This document shows, piece after piece, positions 20,934-30,804 of a stretch of 64,000 nucleotides of DNA. The notes under the pieces are model-generated. The model was given only the letters and a program-made list of their open reading frames with translations. It had not been told where the DNA came from and searched no databases. The stretch comes from Paracoccus yibinensis. Lineage in GTDB: Bacteria; Pseudomonadota; Alphaproteobacteria; Rhodobacterales; Rhodobacteraceae. Both the position numbers and the translations under genes were made by a program. Position 1 is the first letter of the stretch. Every line of letters starts with the position of its first letter. The stretch covers positions 558,001 to 622,000 of the forward strand of contig NZ_JAVCWH010000001.1 of assembly GCF_030846195.1 (NCBI RefSeq), read 5' to 3'.

Positions 20934-21401
20934 TCACCCCACCTTGGCAGCGTAAAGCACCTTTGCCCGGCTTTCGAAGGCGCGGACGATACGAACCATC
21001 GCCTCGTGGAACACGACGCCGATCAGCTTCTGCAAGATCGCGTTCCTGAATTCGAAATCGACGAAGAACTCGACATGGCAGCCGCCTTCGGGGCGGTCGG
21101 CGAAGGTCCATCCGCTGCGCATGTACTTGAACGGGCCATCCAGGTATTCGGTATCGATCCGCATCGGATCGGCCTGGGGCCACAGCACCACCCGGCTGCC
21201 GAAGCGTTCGCGGAAGACCTTGAAGCTGATGACCAGATCTGCGGCAATCTCCTCGGATCCATCGGGGCGGGTTTCGCGGGACCGGATGCGCGCGGCGCTG
21301 TTCCACGGCAGGAACTGGGGATAGCTTTCGATGTCGGCCACCAGGTCGAACATCTGCTGGGCGGTATAGGGAAGGTCCCGGGAATCCTGATGATGGGGCA
21401 A
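20934..21401 (-). CDS. START/SRPBCC-type Coq10/RatA family protein
   Basis: A 155-residue polyketide-cyclase-like protein. In alphaproteobacteria this family is viewed as a Coq10-type ubiquinone-binding protein; a RatA toxin role, known for the E. coli homologue, is less likely without a RatB partner. The sequence reads PHHQDSRDLPYTAQQMFDLV at the start, then ESYPQFLPWNSAARI and FKYMRSGWTFADR. The start is a TTG at 21401, chosen because homologues begin right there (MPHH-like) and no ATG fits; the frame is open far upstream but unrelated. Confidence 0.8.
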   Translation of the reverse strand: MPHHQDSRDLPYTAQQMFDLVADIESYPQFLPWNSAARIRSRETRPDGSEEIAADLVISFKVFRERFGSRVVLWPQADPMRIDTEYLDGPFKYMRSGWTFADRPEGGCHVEFFVDFEFRNAILQKLIGVVFHEAMVRIVRAFESRAKVLYAAKVG

Positions 21402-21479
21402 TGGTGTCTCGCAGGGTTCGGTCTTGTCAGGCGATCTGGTTTTTGATCCTGTCCCCCGGTCTAACAGGAGGCCATTGCC

Positions 21480-21665
21480 GTGAACAACCTGATCTGGCTG
21501 CTGCGTGCTTCGAAATGGGCGCGAAATCCACCCAGCGCGCGAATGGTCAAGCTGGTGCTGGTGGTCGTCGCGGCAGGTCTGTCGATCGCCGTCCTGGAAT
21601 GGCTGGAACTGTGGCCGGACTGGGCGCGCCTGGAAGAAGGCCGCGCCCCGCGGATCCCGCGTTAG
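21480..21665 (+). CDS. 61-residue membrane protein
   Basis: Small protein starting with GTG at 21480 behind a near-perfect AGGAGG ribosome site. It has an arginine-rich N-terminus (LLRASKWARNPPSARM), one membrane span (KLVLVVVAAGLSIAVLEWL) and a basic C-terminus. I do not recognise a named family; short proteins of this shape recur in Rhodobacteraceae. It converges on, and overlaps by 4 bp, a 29-residue peptide gene on the other strand. Confidence 0.75.
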   Translation: MNNLIWLLRASKWARNPPSARMVKLVLVVVAAGLSIAVLEWLELWPDWARLEEGRAPRIPR

Positions 21666-21751
21666 CGACGGACGCGGACCGGCTGCGGCTGTGGACGGCG
21701 GGCCATCAGGGCCGCAAGGCCCAGCGTCATGAGAGTGATAAGCGTCAGCAT
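21662..21751 (-). CDS. 29-residue membrane peptide with basic tail
   Basis: Tiny open frame with a hydrophobic first half (MLTLITLMTLGLAALMA) and a tail rich in arginine and proline (RRPQPQPVRVRR). The start has AAAGGAAAGG directly upstream, an excellent ribosome site. It begins 24 bp after the stop of the zinc metallopeptidase gene on the same strand and could be its operon partner. Unknown function; the layout suggests a small membrane regulator. Confidence 0.55.
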   Translation of the reverse strand: MLTLITLMTLGLAALMARRPQPQPVRVRR

Positions 21752-21775
21752 TGCCTTTCCTTTCGTTGCGGGGGC

Positions 21776-22621
21776 TTACAGCCCCGCCGCCTGGAACGTG
21801 TCGCATTGGGCCATGTCGCCCGAATTGAAGCCGCGCATCAACCATTCCTGGCGCTGCGCCGCGCTGCCATGGGTAAAGCTGTCGGGCATCGGCGTGCGCC
21901 CAGCGTTCGACTGGATCACGTCGTCGCCGACGGCCTGGGCCGCCCCCATGGCTTCCTCGAGATCGCCCTCTTCCAGCGTGCCGAACCGCTGCTGGGCATG
22001 ACGCGCCCAGATGCCAGCATAGCAATCGGCCTGCAATTCGGTCAGGACAGAGACCTGGTTGGCATCACGCTCGCTCAGCTGGCTGCGCAAACGGCTGGTC
22101 TCGGCCAGCACGCCGGTCAGGTTCTGGACGTGATGGCCTACTTCGTGCGCGATGACATAAGCATAGGCGAAGTCACCCCCCGCCCCCATACGGCTGGCCA
22201 TCATGTCGAAGAAATCCGTGTCCAGATAAAGCTTCTGGTCGCCGGGGCAGTAGAACGGCCCCATGGCCGAGGACGCGCCCCCGCAGGCCGATTGCACGAC
22301 GCCACTGAACAGCACCAGCGTCGGATCGCGATAGTCGATCCCTGCCTGCTCGGGCAGCAGAGGCCTCCAGACTTCCTCGGTATCCGCCAGCACGACCGAG
22401 ACGAATTCGCCCCATTCCTGTTCTTCCTGGGTCAGCGGACGGCTTTCACCGGGCTGGCCCTGATCAAGTCCCTGCACCACTGGCGTGATGTCGATGCCGA
22501 AGAAATATCCGACAGCCAGGATCGCCAGCATCCCCACGACGCCGACGCCGCCTGCTCCGGCGGCACCCATGCCGCGCCGATCCTCGATATTGCTGCTGCC
22601 GCGCCGTCCACGCCATTGCAT
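21776..22621 (-). CDS. YpfJ-type neutral zinc metallopeptidase
   Basis: Membrane-anchored metallopeptidase of 281 residues. It begins MQWRGRRGSSNIEDRRG, the signature start of the YpfJ/KPN_02809 family, followed by one membrane span (residues 22-44), then a periplasmic peptidase domain with FYCPGDQKLYLDTDFFD, the zinc motif HEVGHH and a downstream glutamate in ELQADCYAG. The ATG at 22621 has GGGAGA seven to eight bases upstream. Physiological substrate unknown. It is divergent from dsbB. Confidence 0.9.
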   Translation of the reverse strand: MQWRGRRGSSNIEDRRGMGAAGAGGVGVVGMLAILAVGYFFGIDITPVVQGLDQGQPGESRPLTQEEQEWGEFVSVVLADTEEVWRPLLPEQAGIDYRDPTLVLFSGVVQSACGGASSAMGPFYCPGDQKLYLDTDFFDMMASRMGAGGDFAYAYVIAHEVGHHVQNLTGVLAETSRLRSQLSERDANQVSVLTELQADCYAGIWARHAQQRFGTLEEGDLEEAMGAAQAVGDDVIQSNAGRTPMPDSFTHGSAAQRQEWLMRGFNSGDMAQCDTFQAAGL

Positions 22622-22798
22622 TGCCGCGATCTCCCTTGGCCGAACAGGCCTTCCACCCCAAAACACAAGGGCCATGCCGCAGGTTCCCGTGGCTGCTGCC
22701 CTGCACCCGATGATCACAGCGCCGCGACAAGATCGCAAGGCGCTTGACGCCGCCGTGCTGCGGGACGATCCACAAGCCAAATCAAGGACGAGGGCACC

Positions 22799-23263
22799 AT
22801 GGACGGACGACAACTTTCCCTGCTGGCAGGGGCCGGTTCGGCGGGCCTTCTGATCGCCGCGCTGGGTTTTCAGGCGGCAGGCTATGCGCCGTGCGAGCTG
22901 TGCATCCTGCAACGCTGGCCGCATGTCGCGGCGATCATCGTGGCGGTGCTGGTCTGGTGGACCGGCTGGGTCCGGGGCCTGGCGATCCTGGGCATGATCG
23001 CGGCGGGGGTCGCCATGGGACTTGCGATCTATCACACAGGGGTCGAATGGAAGCTGTGGCAGGGTCCGACGCATTGTTCGGGCACCATCGGCAACCTAGC
23101 CACCATGTCCGCACAGGATCTGATGGATCGGCTGCAATCGGCCCCCGTGGTGCGCTGCGACGAGGTGGCCTGGCGGTTCCTGGGCCTGTCGATGGCGGCC
23201 TGGAACGCCGTCTTTTCGGCTGGTTTGGCAGTGGTTTGGGGAATGGCGGCGAAACGGGCCTAA
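22799..23263 (+). CDS. dsbB: Disulfide bond formation protein B
   Basis: Inner-membrane quinone reductase that reoxidises DsbA. The 154-residue protein has four hydrophobic segments. The first redox pair is C32-x-x-C35 in YAPCELCILQRW, and the second pair lies in the periplasmic loop (THCSG and VVRCDE). Length is slightly short but normal for alphaproteobacteria. No dsbA is nearby. Confidence 0.92.
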   Translation: MDGRQLSLLAGAGSAGLLIAALGFQAAGYAPCELCILQRWPHVAAIIVAVLVWWTGWVRGLAILGMIAAGVAMGLAIYHTGVEWKLWQGPTHCSGTIGNLATMSAQDLMDRLQSAPVVRCDEVAWRFLGLSMAAWNAVFSAGLAVVWGMAAKRA

Positions 23264-23299
23264 GCCGGTTCTAAAGCTTGTCCGGGGTGCCGCCAAACA

Positions 23300-23330
23300 T
23301 TGCCCCCAGGGGTCAGGTTGCCTATATATA
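23300..23330 (+). promoter_or_regulatory. Candidate sigma-70-type promoter of gyrA
   Basis: TTGCCC at 23300-23305 and TATATA at 23323-23328 are spaced exactly 17 bp, 29 bp before the gyrA GTG. This is the most AT-rich stretch between dsbB and gyrA. The fit is good for a GC-rich organism but rests on sequence pattern only. Confidence 0.5.
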
Positions 23331-23356
23331 ACCCAACAAGATGTTGAGGAAATCCC

Positions 23357-26116
23357 GTGGCCGACACCCCCGAAGACGACCTGCCCGAGACCCCCGAGGC
23401 GGGTGACGATACCGCCCCTGCGACCCGCCAGGTGATGCCCCATGACGGCCCGGTCATCGACATCAGTTCCGAGATGCGGACTTCGTATCTGGACTATGCG
23501 ATGTCGGTCATCGTCAGCCGCGCGATCCCCGACCTGCGCGACGGCTTGAAGCCGGTCCACCGCCGCATCCTTTATGCGATGGACGAGTCCGGCAACACGC
23601 CCGACAAGGCCTATCGCAAGTCGGCGCGACCGGTCGGCGATGTCATGGGTAAATACCACCCGCATGGCGATGCCGCGATCTATGACGCGCTTGTCCGCAT
23701 GGCTCAGGATTTTTCCATGTCCCTGCCGCTGCTGGATGGCCAGGGCAACTTCGGGTCCATGGACGGCGACCCCCCCGCCGCCATGCGCTATACCGAGGTT
23801 CGCATGGACAAGCCCGCGAACTTCCTGCTGATGGACATCGACAAGGACACGGTCGACTTCCAGGACAACTATGACGGCAAGGACCGTGAACCCACCGTCC
23901 TGCCCGCGCGCTTTCCGAACATGCTGGTCAATGGCGCGGGCGGCATTGCCGTCGGCATGGCCACCAACATCCCGCCCCACAACCTGGGCGAGGTGATCGA
24001 CGCCACGCTGGAACTGATCGACAACCCCGACCTGCCGACCGAGCGCATCCTGGAAATCGTGCCCGGTCCCGACTTTCCGACCGGGGCAATGATCCTGGGC
24101 CGGTCAGGGGCGCGCAAGGCCTATCTGGAAGGGCGCGGCAGCGTCATCATCCGCGCCAAGACCCATATCGAGGAACTGCGCAAGGACCGCTGGGCCATCG
24201 TCGTGGACGAGGTGCCCTATCAGGTCAACAAGGCCAGCCTGATCGAACGCATCGCGGAACTTGCCAAGGAAAAGCGGGTCGAAGGCATCGCCTCGGTCCA
24301 GGACGAATCCGACCGGCAGGGTGTCCGTGTCGTCGTGGAACTGAAACGCGACGCCACGCCCGACGTGGTGCTGAACCAGCTGTTCCGCTTTACCGCGCTG
24401 CAGACCAGCTTTGGCTGCAACATGCTGGCGCTGAACGGCGGCCGTCCCGAGCAACTGACGCTGCGCGACTTCCTGACCCATTTCATCACCTTCCGCGAGG
24501 AGGTGGTGGCCCGCCGCACCGCGTTCGAACTGCGCAAGGCCCGCGAACGCAGCCATGTGCTGTGCGGCCTGGCCGTCGCGGTCAGCAACGTGGACGAGGT
24601 CGTGGCGACGATCCGGTCATCGGCCGACGCGGCCGCGGCGCGCGAGCGGCTGATGGAACGCCGCTGGCCCGCGCATGAGATCCTGGAATACCTGCGCCTG
24701 ATCGACGATCCGCTGCATCCGGTGAACGAGGACGGCACCTACAACCTGTCGGAAACCCAGGCCCGCGCGATCCTGGACCTGCGCCTGCAACGCCTGACGC
24801 AGCTTGGCGTCCAGGAAGTCACCAGCGAATTGCAGCAATTGGCCGATTCGATCCGCGATTACCTGGCGATCCTGGGATCGCGCGAACGGATCATGGGCAT
24901 CATCAGCGACGAGCTGCGCGAGGTGCGCGACCTGTTCGCCGTGCCCCGCCGGACCGAGATCACCGATTGGTCCGGCGACATGCTGGACGAGGATCTGATC
25001 GAGCGTGAGGACATGGTCGTCACCATCACCTCGGGCGGGTATATCAAGCGCACCGCCCTGGCCGAGTTCCGCAGCCAGCGGCGCGGCGGCAAGGGCCTGT
25101 CGGGGATGGCGACCAAGGAAGACGACGTGGTCACCACGCTGTTCGTCGCCAATACCCATACCGAACTGCTTTTCTTCACCACGGACGGCATGGTCTATCG
25201 CCTGAAGACCTGGCGGCTGCCGCTGGGCGGGCGCACGGCCAAGGGCAAGGCCATCGTCAACATCCTGCCGATCGAGCCGGGCGTATCCATCGCCGCGCTG
25301 ATGCCGGTCGATGCGCCGGAAACGGAATGGGAAAACTATCAGGCGGTCTTCGCCACCTCGGACGGGGACGTGCGCCGCAACGCCTTGTCGGACTTCACCA
25401 ACGTCAAGTCGAACGGCAAGATCGCCATGAAGCTGCCTGACGGCGTGGAACTGGTGGGCGTCCGCATGGCGACCGTGGACGACGACGTGATGCTGGTCAC
25501 CGCATCCGGCCGGGCGATCCGCTTTCCAACAACCGATGTGCGCGTCTTCAAGGGCCGCGATTCGACGGGGGTCCGGGGCATCCGGCTTGGCGACGGCGAC
25601 CGCGTGGTCAGCATGTCGGTAATCCGCCACTTCGAAGCCGACCCGGCCGAGCGCGCCGCCTATCTGAAGATGCGCCGCGCGGTCGAAGGTGCGCTTGACG
25701 ACGGGGCCGAGGCGGACGAGGACGAGGAAACCGTGGCCGAGGCCGCAATCACCCAGGAACGCTATGCGGAAATGTCGGCGGCCGAGGATCTGATCCTGAC
25801 CATCACCACCAAGGGCGCGGGCAAGATCAGTTCCAGCCACGACTACCCGGTGCGCGGGCGCGGCGGCCAGGGTGTGATGGCGATGGACAAGGCCATGCGC
25901 GGCGGCGCCCTGGTTGCCAGCTTCCCGGTTGAAATGGACGACCAGATCATGCTGGCGACCTCGACCGGGCAGTCGATCCGGGTGCCGGTGGACGGCATCA
26001 GCTTCCGCTCGCGCAGCGCGGGCGGGGTCAGGGTCTTCAACACCGCAGCGGGCGAGGAAGTCGTGTCCGTGGCCCGCATCGCGGAACAGGGCGACGAGGA
26101 ACCGACTGAAGCATGA
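23357..26116 (+). CDS. gyrA: DNA gyrase subunit A
   Basis: Catalytic subunit of DNA gyrase, cutting and resealing DNA to introduce negative supercoils. The 919-residue protein starts with GTG at 23357 behind GAGGA. The active-site tyrosine is Y145 in [10 protein letters not shown]. The GyrA box [11 protein letters not shown] needed for wrapping is present. An acidic insert ([19 protein letters not shown]) sits late in the C-terminal beta-pinwheel, as in other alphaproteobacteria. The quinolone region reads [10 protein letters not shown]: the position equal to E. coli Ser83 is Ala106 while Asp110 (E. coli Asp87) is kept. A terminator follows 7 bp after the stop. Confidence 0.98.
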   Translation: MADTPEDDLPETPEAGDDTAPATRQVMPHDGPVIDISSEMRTSYLDYAMSVIVSRAIPDLRDGLKPVHRRILYAMDESGNTPDKAYRKSARPVGDVMGKYHPHGDAAIYDALVRMAQDFSMSLPLLDGQGNFGSMDGDPPAAMRYTEVRMDKPANFLLMDIDKDTVDFQDNYDGKDREPTVLPARFPNMLVNGAGGIAVGMATNIPPHNLGEVIDATLELIDNPDLPTERILEIVPGPDFPTGAMILGRSGARKAYLEGRGSVIIRAKTHIEELRKDRWAIVVDEVPYQVNKASLIERIAELAKEKRVEGIASVQDESDRQGVRVVVELKRDATPDVVLNQLFRFTALQTSFGCNMLALNGGRPEQLTLRDFLTHFITFREEVVARRTAFELRKARERSHVLCGLAVAVSNVDEVVATIRSSADAAAARERLMERRWPAHEILEYLRLIDDPLHPVNEDGTYNLSETQARAILDLRLQRLTQLGVQEVTSELQQLADSIRDYLAILGSRERIMGIISDELREVRDLFAVPRRTEITDWSGDMLDEDLIEREDMVVTITSGGYIKRTALAEFRSQRRGGKGLSGMATKEDDVVTTLFVANTHTELLFFTTDGMVYRLKTWRLPLGGRTAKGKAIVNILPIEPGVSIAALMPVDAPETEWENYQAVFATSDGDVRRNALSDFTNVKSNGKIAMKLPDGVELVGVRMATVDDDVMLVTASGRAIRFPTTDVRVFKGRDSTGVRGIRLGDGDRVVSMSVIRHFEADPAERAAYLKMRRAVEGALDDGAEADEDEETVAEAAITQERYAEMSAAEDLILTITTKGAGKISSSHDYPVRGRGGQGVMAMDKAMRGGALVASFPVEMDDQIMLATSTGQSIRVPVDGISFRSRSAGGVRVFNTAAGEEVVSVARIAEQGDEEPTEA

Positions 26117-26122
26117 ACCAGG

Positions 26123-26147
26123 GCCCGGCATCTGCCGGGCCTTTTTC
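26123..26147 (+). terminator. Intrinsic terminator of gyrA
   Basis: GCCCGGC (26123-26129) pairs with GCCGGGC (26134-26140) around a 4-base loop, followed by CTTTTTC. It starts 7 bases after the gyrA stop. Confidence 0.88.
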
Positions 26148-26162
26148 AAGACGAGGGACAGA

Positions 26163-27230
26163 TTGACTCCATCCAGCGAAGACGTGCTGCGCCAAAGGCT
26201 TCAAACCGGTTTCCTGGGCATCATCGCCTTTTCGCTGATCCTGTTCCTGCTGTTCCAGGCGCGTTTCGTGCTGATCTGCCTGGCCATCGCGATCATCCTG
26301 TTCTCGCTGACCTCGGACGCGATCCAGGCGATATCGTCGCGGTTGAAGGTGCCGAACTGGCTGGCGACGGCGCTGGCTCTGATCGGCATCACGCTGGGGC
26401 TGATCTGGCTGTCCACGACCATCATGTCCCAGATCAACGAGGTCGTGGGCCGTGCCATCGCCTATACCGAATCCGTGCAGATCGCCCTGACCGCGCTGAT
26501 CGAGCGTTTCGGTCCCGAGGCGCAGACCCGCCTGCTGGCCGCACTGACCGAATTCAACATCACCGGCTGGCTGCGGTCGCTGGCCGGGCAGGCCTCGGGG
26601 CTGTTGTCGGGCAGCCTGCTGGTGATCCTGTTCGTGGGCTTCATGTTCGCGGAACGGACCTGGATGCCGGTCAAGGTCGAACGGCTGACGGGCGATCCGA
26701 CCCAGGCCGCGCGGATCCGGCAGATCATGGCCTCGATCATGCGGCGGGTGAACCGCTATCTGGTCGTCAAGACCTTTGTCAGCGCGCTGACGGGTGCCGC
26801 GGTCTGGCTGATCTTTGCCCTGGGCCGGCTGGAACTGGCCGGGGCGGTGGCCTGGCTGACATTCGTGCTGAACTTCATCCCCAACATCGGGTCGATCATC
26901 GCCTGGGGCATCACCGTGGCCCTGGCATTCGTGCTGACGGGCGATCCCACAACGACCGTCGTCGTCGGCATCAGTTGCCTGCTGGTGCATTTCGTCGTGG
27001 GCAACATCTTGGACCCGATGCTGACGGGCCAGACGCTGCAACTGTCCAGCTTCGGGATCATCCTGTCCCTGGCCTTCTGGGGCGCGATCTGGGGCATCGC
27101 GGGCGCCTTCCTGGCCGTGCCGATCATGGTCGCGGTGATGATCGTCTGCTGGCACGTTCCCTGGCTGCGCCCGGTCGCGATCCTTCTGTCACGCGAAGGG
27201 CTGGCGGATACGGATACGGCCATTCGCTGA
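26163..27230 (+). CDS. AI-2E family transporter
   Basis: Polytopic inner-membrane protein of 355 residues in the AI-2E/PerM family; named members export autoinducer-2 or act as Na+/H+ antiporters, and the real substrate here is unknown. It has about seven to eight membrane segments and the family-typical LNFIPNIGSIIAWGITVALA, then FVVGNILDPMLTGQTLQLS. The start is a TTG at 26163 behind GAGGGAC; no ATG is suitably placed. It follows the gyrA terminator closely, so it needs its own promoter or read-through. Confidence 0.85.
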   Translation: MTPSSEDVLRQRLQTGFLGIIAFSLILFLLFQARFVLICLAIAIILFSLTSDAIQAISSRLKVPNWLATALALIGITLGLIWLSTTIMSQINEVVGRAIAYTESVQIALTALIERFGPEAQTRLLAALTEFNITGWLRSLAGQASGLLSGSLLVILFVGFMFAERTWMPVKVERLTGDPTQAARIRQIMASIMRRVNRYLVVKTFVSALTGAAVWLIFALGRLELAGAVAWLTFVLNFIPNIGSIIAWGITVALAFVLTGDPTTTVVVGISCLLVHFVVGNILDPMLTGQTLQLSSFGIILSLAFWGAIWGIAGAFLAVPIMVAVMIVCWHVPWLRPVAILLSREGLADTDTAIR

Positions 27231-27271
27231 CGACACCGTGACATGACCCAGGCTTGGCCTTGTTGCCGACT

Positions 27272-29686
27272 TCAGCGGGTGACCGCTTCATCTTCCTTCG
27301 ATGTCGGCGATTCCTGGGTGTCGCACCGCATCCCGACCTTTTCGGCGACGCTCATCAAGGCTTCCGGGTTGCGCAGCCGGATCTCGCGCTGTGCATAGGG
27401 AATTTCGATACCTTCCTCTGCAAAGCGTTCCACGATGCGGTGGTTGATCTCGTTCTGGACGCTGCCCTTGCCGTTCACGTCGGTCACGACGACGTACAGG
27501 CTGAAGTTCAGGCCATCGGCGCCAAAGCCGCTGAAGGACACGAAGGGCGCGGGATCAATGGTTGCCGTCGGCTGATCCTCGGCGATCTCGCGCAGGATCT
27601 CGGCCACGCGCCGGGTATCGGTGCCATAGGCCACGCTGACATTGATCGTGATGCGCCCCATCAGGCTGCCGCGCGTCCAGTTGGTCACCTGCTGCGTGAT
27701 CAGGTCGCCGTTCGGGATGATCACCTGCTGTCGGTCGAAGGTCTCGATCGCGGTGGACCGGACCGAGATGCGCCGGACGATGCCCTGTTGCGTGCCCACG
27801 CCGATCCAGTCGCCCACGCCCACCGGCCGCTCGATCAGCAGGATGATGCCGGACACGAAGTTCGACACGATGTTCTGCAGGCCGAAACCGATGCCGACCG
27901 ACAGCGCACCGGCGACGATGGCGAAGGACGCCAGGTTGATACCGGCCGAAGTGACCGCCAGCAGTGCCGCCAGGATGATGCCGATATAGCCGATGCCGGA
28001 CACGACCGCGTTCTGGCCGCCCGGATCCAGCTTGGTCTTGGGCAGGACCGAGGTGCGCATCGCCCCCTGCACCGCGCGGGTGATGGAATAGCCGATGGCG
28101 AAGACCAGCAGGAACATCAGAACCGCGCCGGGCGACAGGCGCACCCCGCCAAGCGTGATGCCCTGCCGGAACCGGTTCCAGTATTCGGCCAGTTCGTTGC
28201 CCGAGGCGCCCCAGATCAGCAGGAAGATGGGGATCGACAGCAGCACCAGGGCAAAGCCGATCAGCAGAGGCGCCAGCCCGTCGCGCGCGCCTTCCTGGCC
28301 TCGTTTCAGCATGTTGAACAGGTCGGCGATGAAATCCTGCAGCAGGATCAGCAGGCCCAGCATGGCAAGGGTCTGGATCCAGGGCCAGATCAGCAGGTTG
28401 CCGATGTTGACGTAACCGATGGCCGCAGCAATCACTGCCGCGATGGCCAGGGGCCGGGTCAGTGTGCCGGCAAAGGACAGGACGCGATGGCGATAGCTGG
28501 TGCCGGATTGGTCCGGCCAAGGTTTCAGGCGGCGCAGGATCACGCCCAGCTTGAACAGCAAGGCCCCCGCGATGAGGATCAGCACGAAATGCCAGACGAC
28601 GGCCGCGCCTTCCGCGAAGTCCATCGGCACGCGCACAAGCCGAGAGTTACGCTCGGCCAGGCCCGACAAGGGAAGAAAGGCGACCGAGGCGACATGGTGG
28701 ACCGCCAGGGCAAGCGCCAGTGCGTTCACCAGCCGGCGGGCGCTCTGGCGCTTTTGCGGCGGGACGTTCAGCGTGTCGTAAGCGACCGACTTGGTGGGAA
28801 ACAGTTGGCGGGCCAGCCAGGCGGCACCGAACAGGATCACCGCCGCGACAGGCAGCGCGTCCAGGAAGGGCCGGGTCCAGGGGCCGAAGATGCCCGTTGC
28901 CGTGAGCGCGCTGATCAGCAGATAGATCCCGATCATCGGCAGAACGATCTGCGCCAGCGACACCACGAAGGCCACCACGGCGCGCGAATAATCCATCGCC
29001 CGCGCCGATACGCGCGAGGGAAGGGTTTCCACCCAATGCCGGCCCAGCGTCAGCAGCAGCAGCGCAGCGATCAGATAGCCAGCAACCTGCGGCAAGCGGG
29101 GGCGAAGTTCGGTCCAGGTCGCCCGCTCGGCAATCCGCTGGCCGGTGGTTTCCCAGATCCCGTTGACCAGCCGGGTCGTCTCCGATGCCGCCAGCAGCCA
29201 GTTGCCCGGCAGGACCGGCGAGGTCGAAAGCCGCGCCAGTTCGCTGACCTGCCGTTCGCTCAGCACCTGGTCGATCCGCCGGACCAGGGCATCGGCACGG
29301 CTGAAGGCCTCGACCGCGGCAAGGCGGGGGGCCTGCAATTCGGCAAGCTGCGCCTGCAGTTCCGCGCGCCGCGCGGCGATGTCCTCGGGTTCCGTCGCGC
29401 CCTCGGCCGGTGCCGGACCCAAGGCGGCGATCTGGCCCTCGACCGTTGCGATCCGGTCGGCGTTGATGCCCTGCGCATCCTCGAACTGGCTGCGCCATTC
29501 GACGACGCGGGCGCGGATGTCGTTCAACTGCGCAGCAGAGGTGTCGGCCTCGCCGGCCAGTTGCTCGCTCTGCGTGGCGACACGTTCCCAGGTCTGATAG
29601 TTGGGAACCGCCGGCTCTTGCGCCCAGGCAGGCGACACAAGGATGGTCAGGACCGTCAGGACGACAGCCAGGAACGCGCGGATCAT
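27272..29686 (-). CDS. MscS-family mechanosensitive channel with DUF3772 domain
   Basis: Large (804-residue) MscS-type channel of the MscK/YbdG-like class that would relieve turgor. A signal peptide (residues 1-22, ending SPAWAQ) precedes a periplasmic coiled-coil-rich region (about 23-190, DUF3772), then about ten membrane spans and the MscS core: pore helix LASFAIVAGALSVGIGFGLQ, NIVSNFVSGIILLIERP, and the beta domain VRRISVRSTAIETFDRQQVI followed by IPNGDLI. It starts 5 bp after the cysK stop on the same strand, so the two may be cotranscribed. Confidence 0.9.
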   Translation of the reverse strand: MIRAFLAVVLTVLTILVSPAWAQEPAVPNYQTWERVATQSEQLAGEADTSAAQLNDIRARVVEWRSQFEDAQGINADRIATVEGQIAALGPAPAEGATEPEDIAARRAELQAQLAELQAPRLAAVEAFSRADALVRRIDQVLSERQVSELARLSTSPVLPGNWLLAASETTRLVNGIWETTGQRIAERATWTELRPRLPQVAGYLIAALLLLTLGRHWVETLPSRVSARAMDYSRAVVAFVVSLAQIVLPMIGIYLLISALTATGIFGPWTRPFLDALPVAAVILFGAAWLARQLFPTKSVAYDTLNVPPQKRQSARRLVNALALALAVHHVASVAFLPLSGLAERNSRLVRVPMDFAEGAAVVWHFVLILIAGALLFKLGVILRRLKPWPDQSGTSYRHRVLSFAGTLTRPLAIAAVIAAAIGYVNIGNLLIWPWIQTLAMLGLLILLQDFIADLFNMLKRGQEGARDGLAPLLIGFALVLLSIPIFLLIWGASGNELAEYWNRFRQGITLGGVRLSPGAVLMFLLVFAIGYSITRAVQGAMRTSVLPKTKLDPGGQNAVVSGIGYIGIILAALLAVTSAGINLASFAIVAGALSVGIGFGLQNIVSNFVSGIILLIERPVGVGDWIGVGTQQGIVRRISVRSTAIETFDRQQVIIPNGDLITQQVTNWTRGSLMGRITINVSVAYGTDTRRVAEILREIAEDQPTATIDPAPFVSFSGFGADGLNFSLYVVVTDVNGKGSVQNEINHRIVERFAEEGIEIPYAQREIRLRNPEALMSVAEKVGMRCDTQESPTSKEDEAVTR

Positions 29687-29691
29687 GGGGG

Positions 29692-30723
29692 TCAGCCTTC
29701 GTAAACTTCGGGAATGTCGGGCGCTTCGCGGGTCAGCCAGCCGGGCACGGGCAGGCCCTTGGCACGCAGGAAGTCCGGGTTGAACAGCTTGGTCTGGTAA
29801 CGGTTGCCATAGTCGCACAGGATCGTGACGATCCTGTGGCCCGGCCCCATGTCGCGCGCCATGCGGATCGCGCCCGCGACATTGACGCCGGACGACCCGC
29901 CCAGGCAAAGCCCTTCGTGTTCCAGAAGGTCGAATACAACCGGCAATGCCTCGGCATCGGGGATGCGATAGCTGAAATCGGGGGTGAAGCCTTCCAGGTT
30001 CGCGGTGATGCGCCCCTGCCCGATCCCTTCGGTGATCGAACTTCCGGGAGAGTCGAATTCGCCCGTGGTATAGAAGGAATGCAGCGCCGCACCTTCCGGG
30101 TCAGCCAGGCCCATCTTCACGCCCTTGTGCTGCAATGCCTCGGCCACGCCCGCCAGCGTGCCGCCCGAACCGACCGCGCAGATGAAGCCGTCCACCTTGC
30201 CGCCGGTCTGGTCCCAGATCTCGGGGCCGGTGGTCTCGACATGGGCCTGGCGGTTGGCGGTGTTGTCGAACTGGTTGGCCCAGATCGCGCCGTTGGGTTC
30301 GGTCCGGGCCAGGGCCTCGGCCAGGCGGCCGGAATAGCGAACATAGTTGTTGGGGTTCTTGTAGGGGGCTGCCGGAACCTCGACCAGGGTTGCCCCGGCC
30401 AAGCGCAGCATGTCCTTTTTCTCCTGGCTCTGGGTTTCCGGGATCACGATCACCGATCGGAAACCCATCGATGCGCCGACAAGCGCCAGCCCGATGCCGG
30501 TGTTGCCCGCCGTGCCTTCCACGATGGTGCCGCCGGGCCGCAGGGCGCCGCGGGCCACCGCGTCCTTGATGATGAAAAGCGCCGCGCGATCCTTGACCGA
30601 CTGGCCGGGGTTCATGAATTCGGCCTTGCCCAGGATTTCGCAGCCCGTCGCCTCGCTGGCCTGGCGCAGGCGGATCAGGGGCGTGTTGCCGATCATGTCG
30701 GCCAGGTCGGGGCAAATTCGCAT
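29692..30723 (-). CDS. cysK: Cysteine synthase (O-acetylserine sulfhydrylase)
   Basis: PLP enzyme that makes cysteine from O-acetylserine and sulfide. The 343-residue protein contains IGNTPLIRL, the PLP lysine in FMNPGQSVKDRAALF, the phosphate-binding GTAGNTGIGLA and VGSGGT. The ATG at 30723 matches homologues; an in-frame TTG two codons upstream has a better-spaced AGG. The C-terminus is longer than in E. coli CysK. It follows a TrgB-like Nudix gene, as in the Rhodobacter tellurite-resistance locus. Confidence 0.9.
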   Translation of the reverse strand: MRICPDLADMIGNTPLIRLRQASEATGCEILGKAEFMNPGQSVKDRAALFIIKDAVARGALRPGGTIVEGTAGNTGIGLALVGASMGFRSVIVIPETQSQEKKDMLRLAGATLVEVPAAPYKNPNNYVRYSGRLAEALARTEPNGAIWANQFDNTANRQAHVETTGPEIWDQTGGKVDGFICAVGSGGTLAGVAEALQHKGVKMGLADPEGAALHSFYTTGEFDSPGSSITEGIGQGRITANLEGFTPDFSYRIPDAEALPVVFDLLEHEGLCLGGSSGVNVAGAIRMARDMGPGHRIVTILCDYGNRYQTKLFNPDFLRAKGLPVPGWLTREAPDIPEVYEG

Positions 30724-30804
30724 GGTCAAGCAACCTATCCGTCGGGGTCCAGTTCCGCGTTACCTACACACGGGTCCGTCAGAGGCACAACCCCGCAGCC
30801 CGGT

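Noticed and set aside
20934..21401. RatA toxin of a toxin-antitoxin pair
   Set aside because: No RatB partner gene; the Coq10-like reading fits alphaproteobacteria better.
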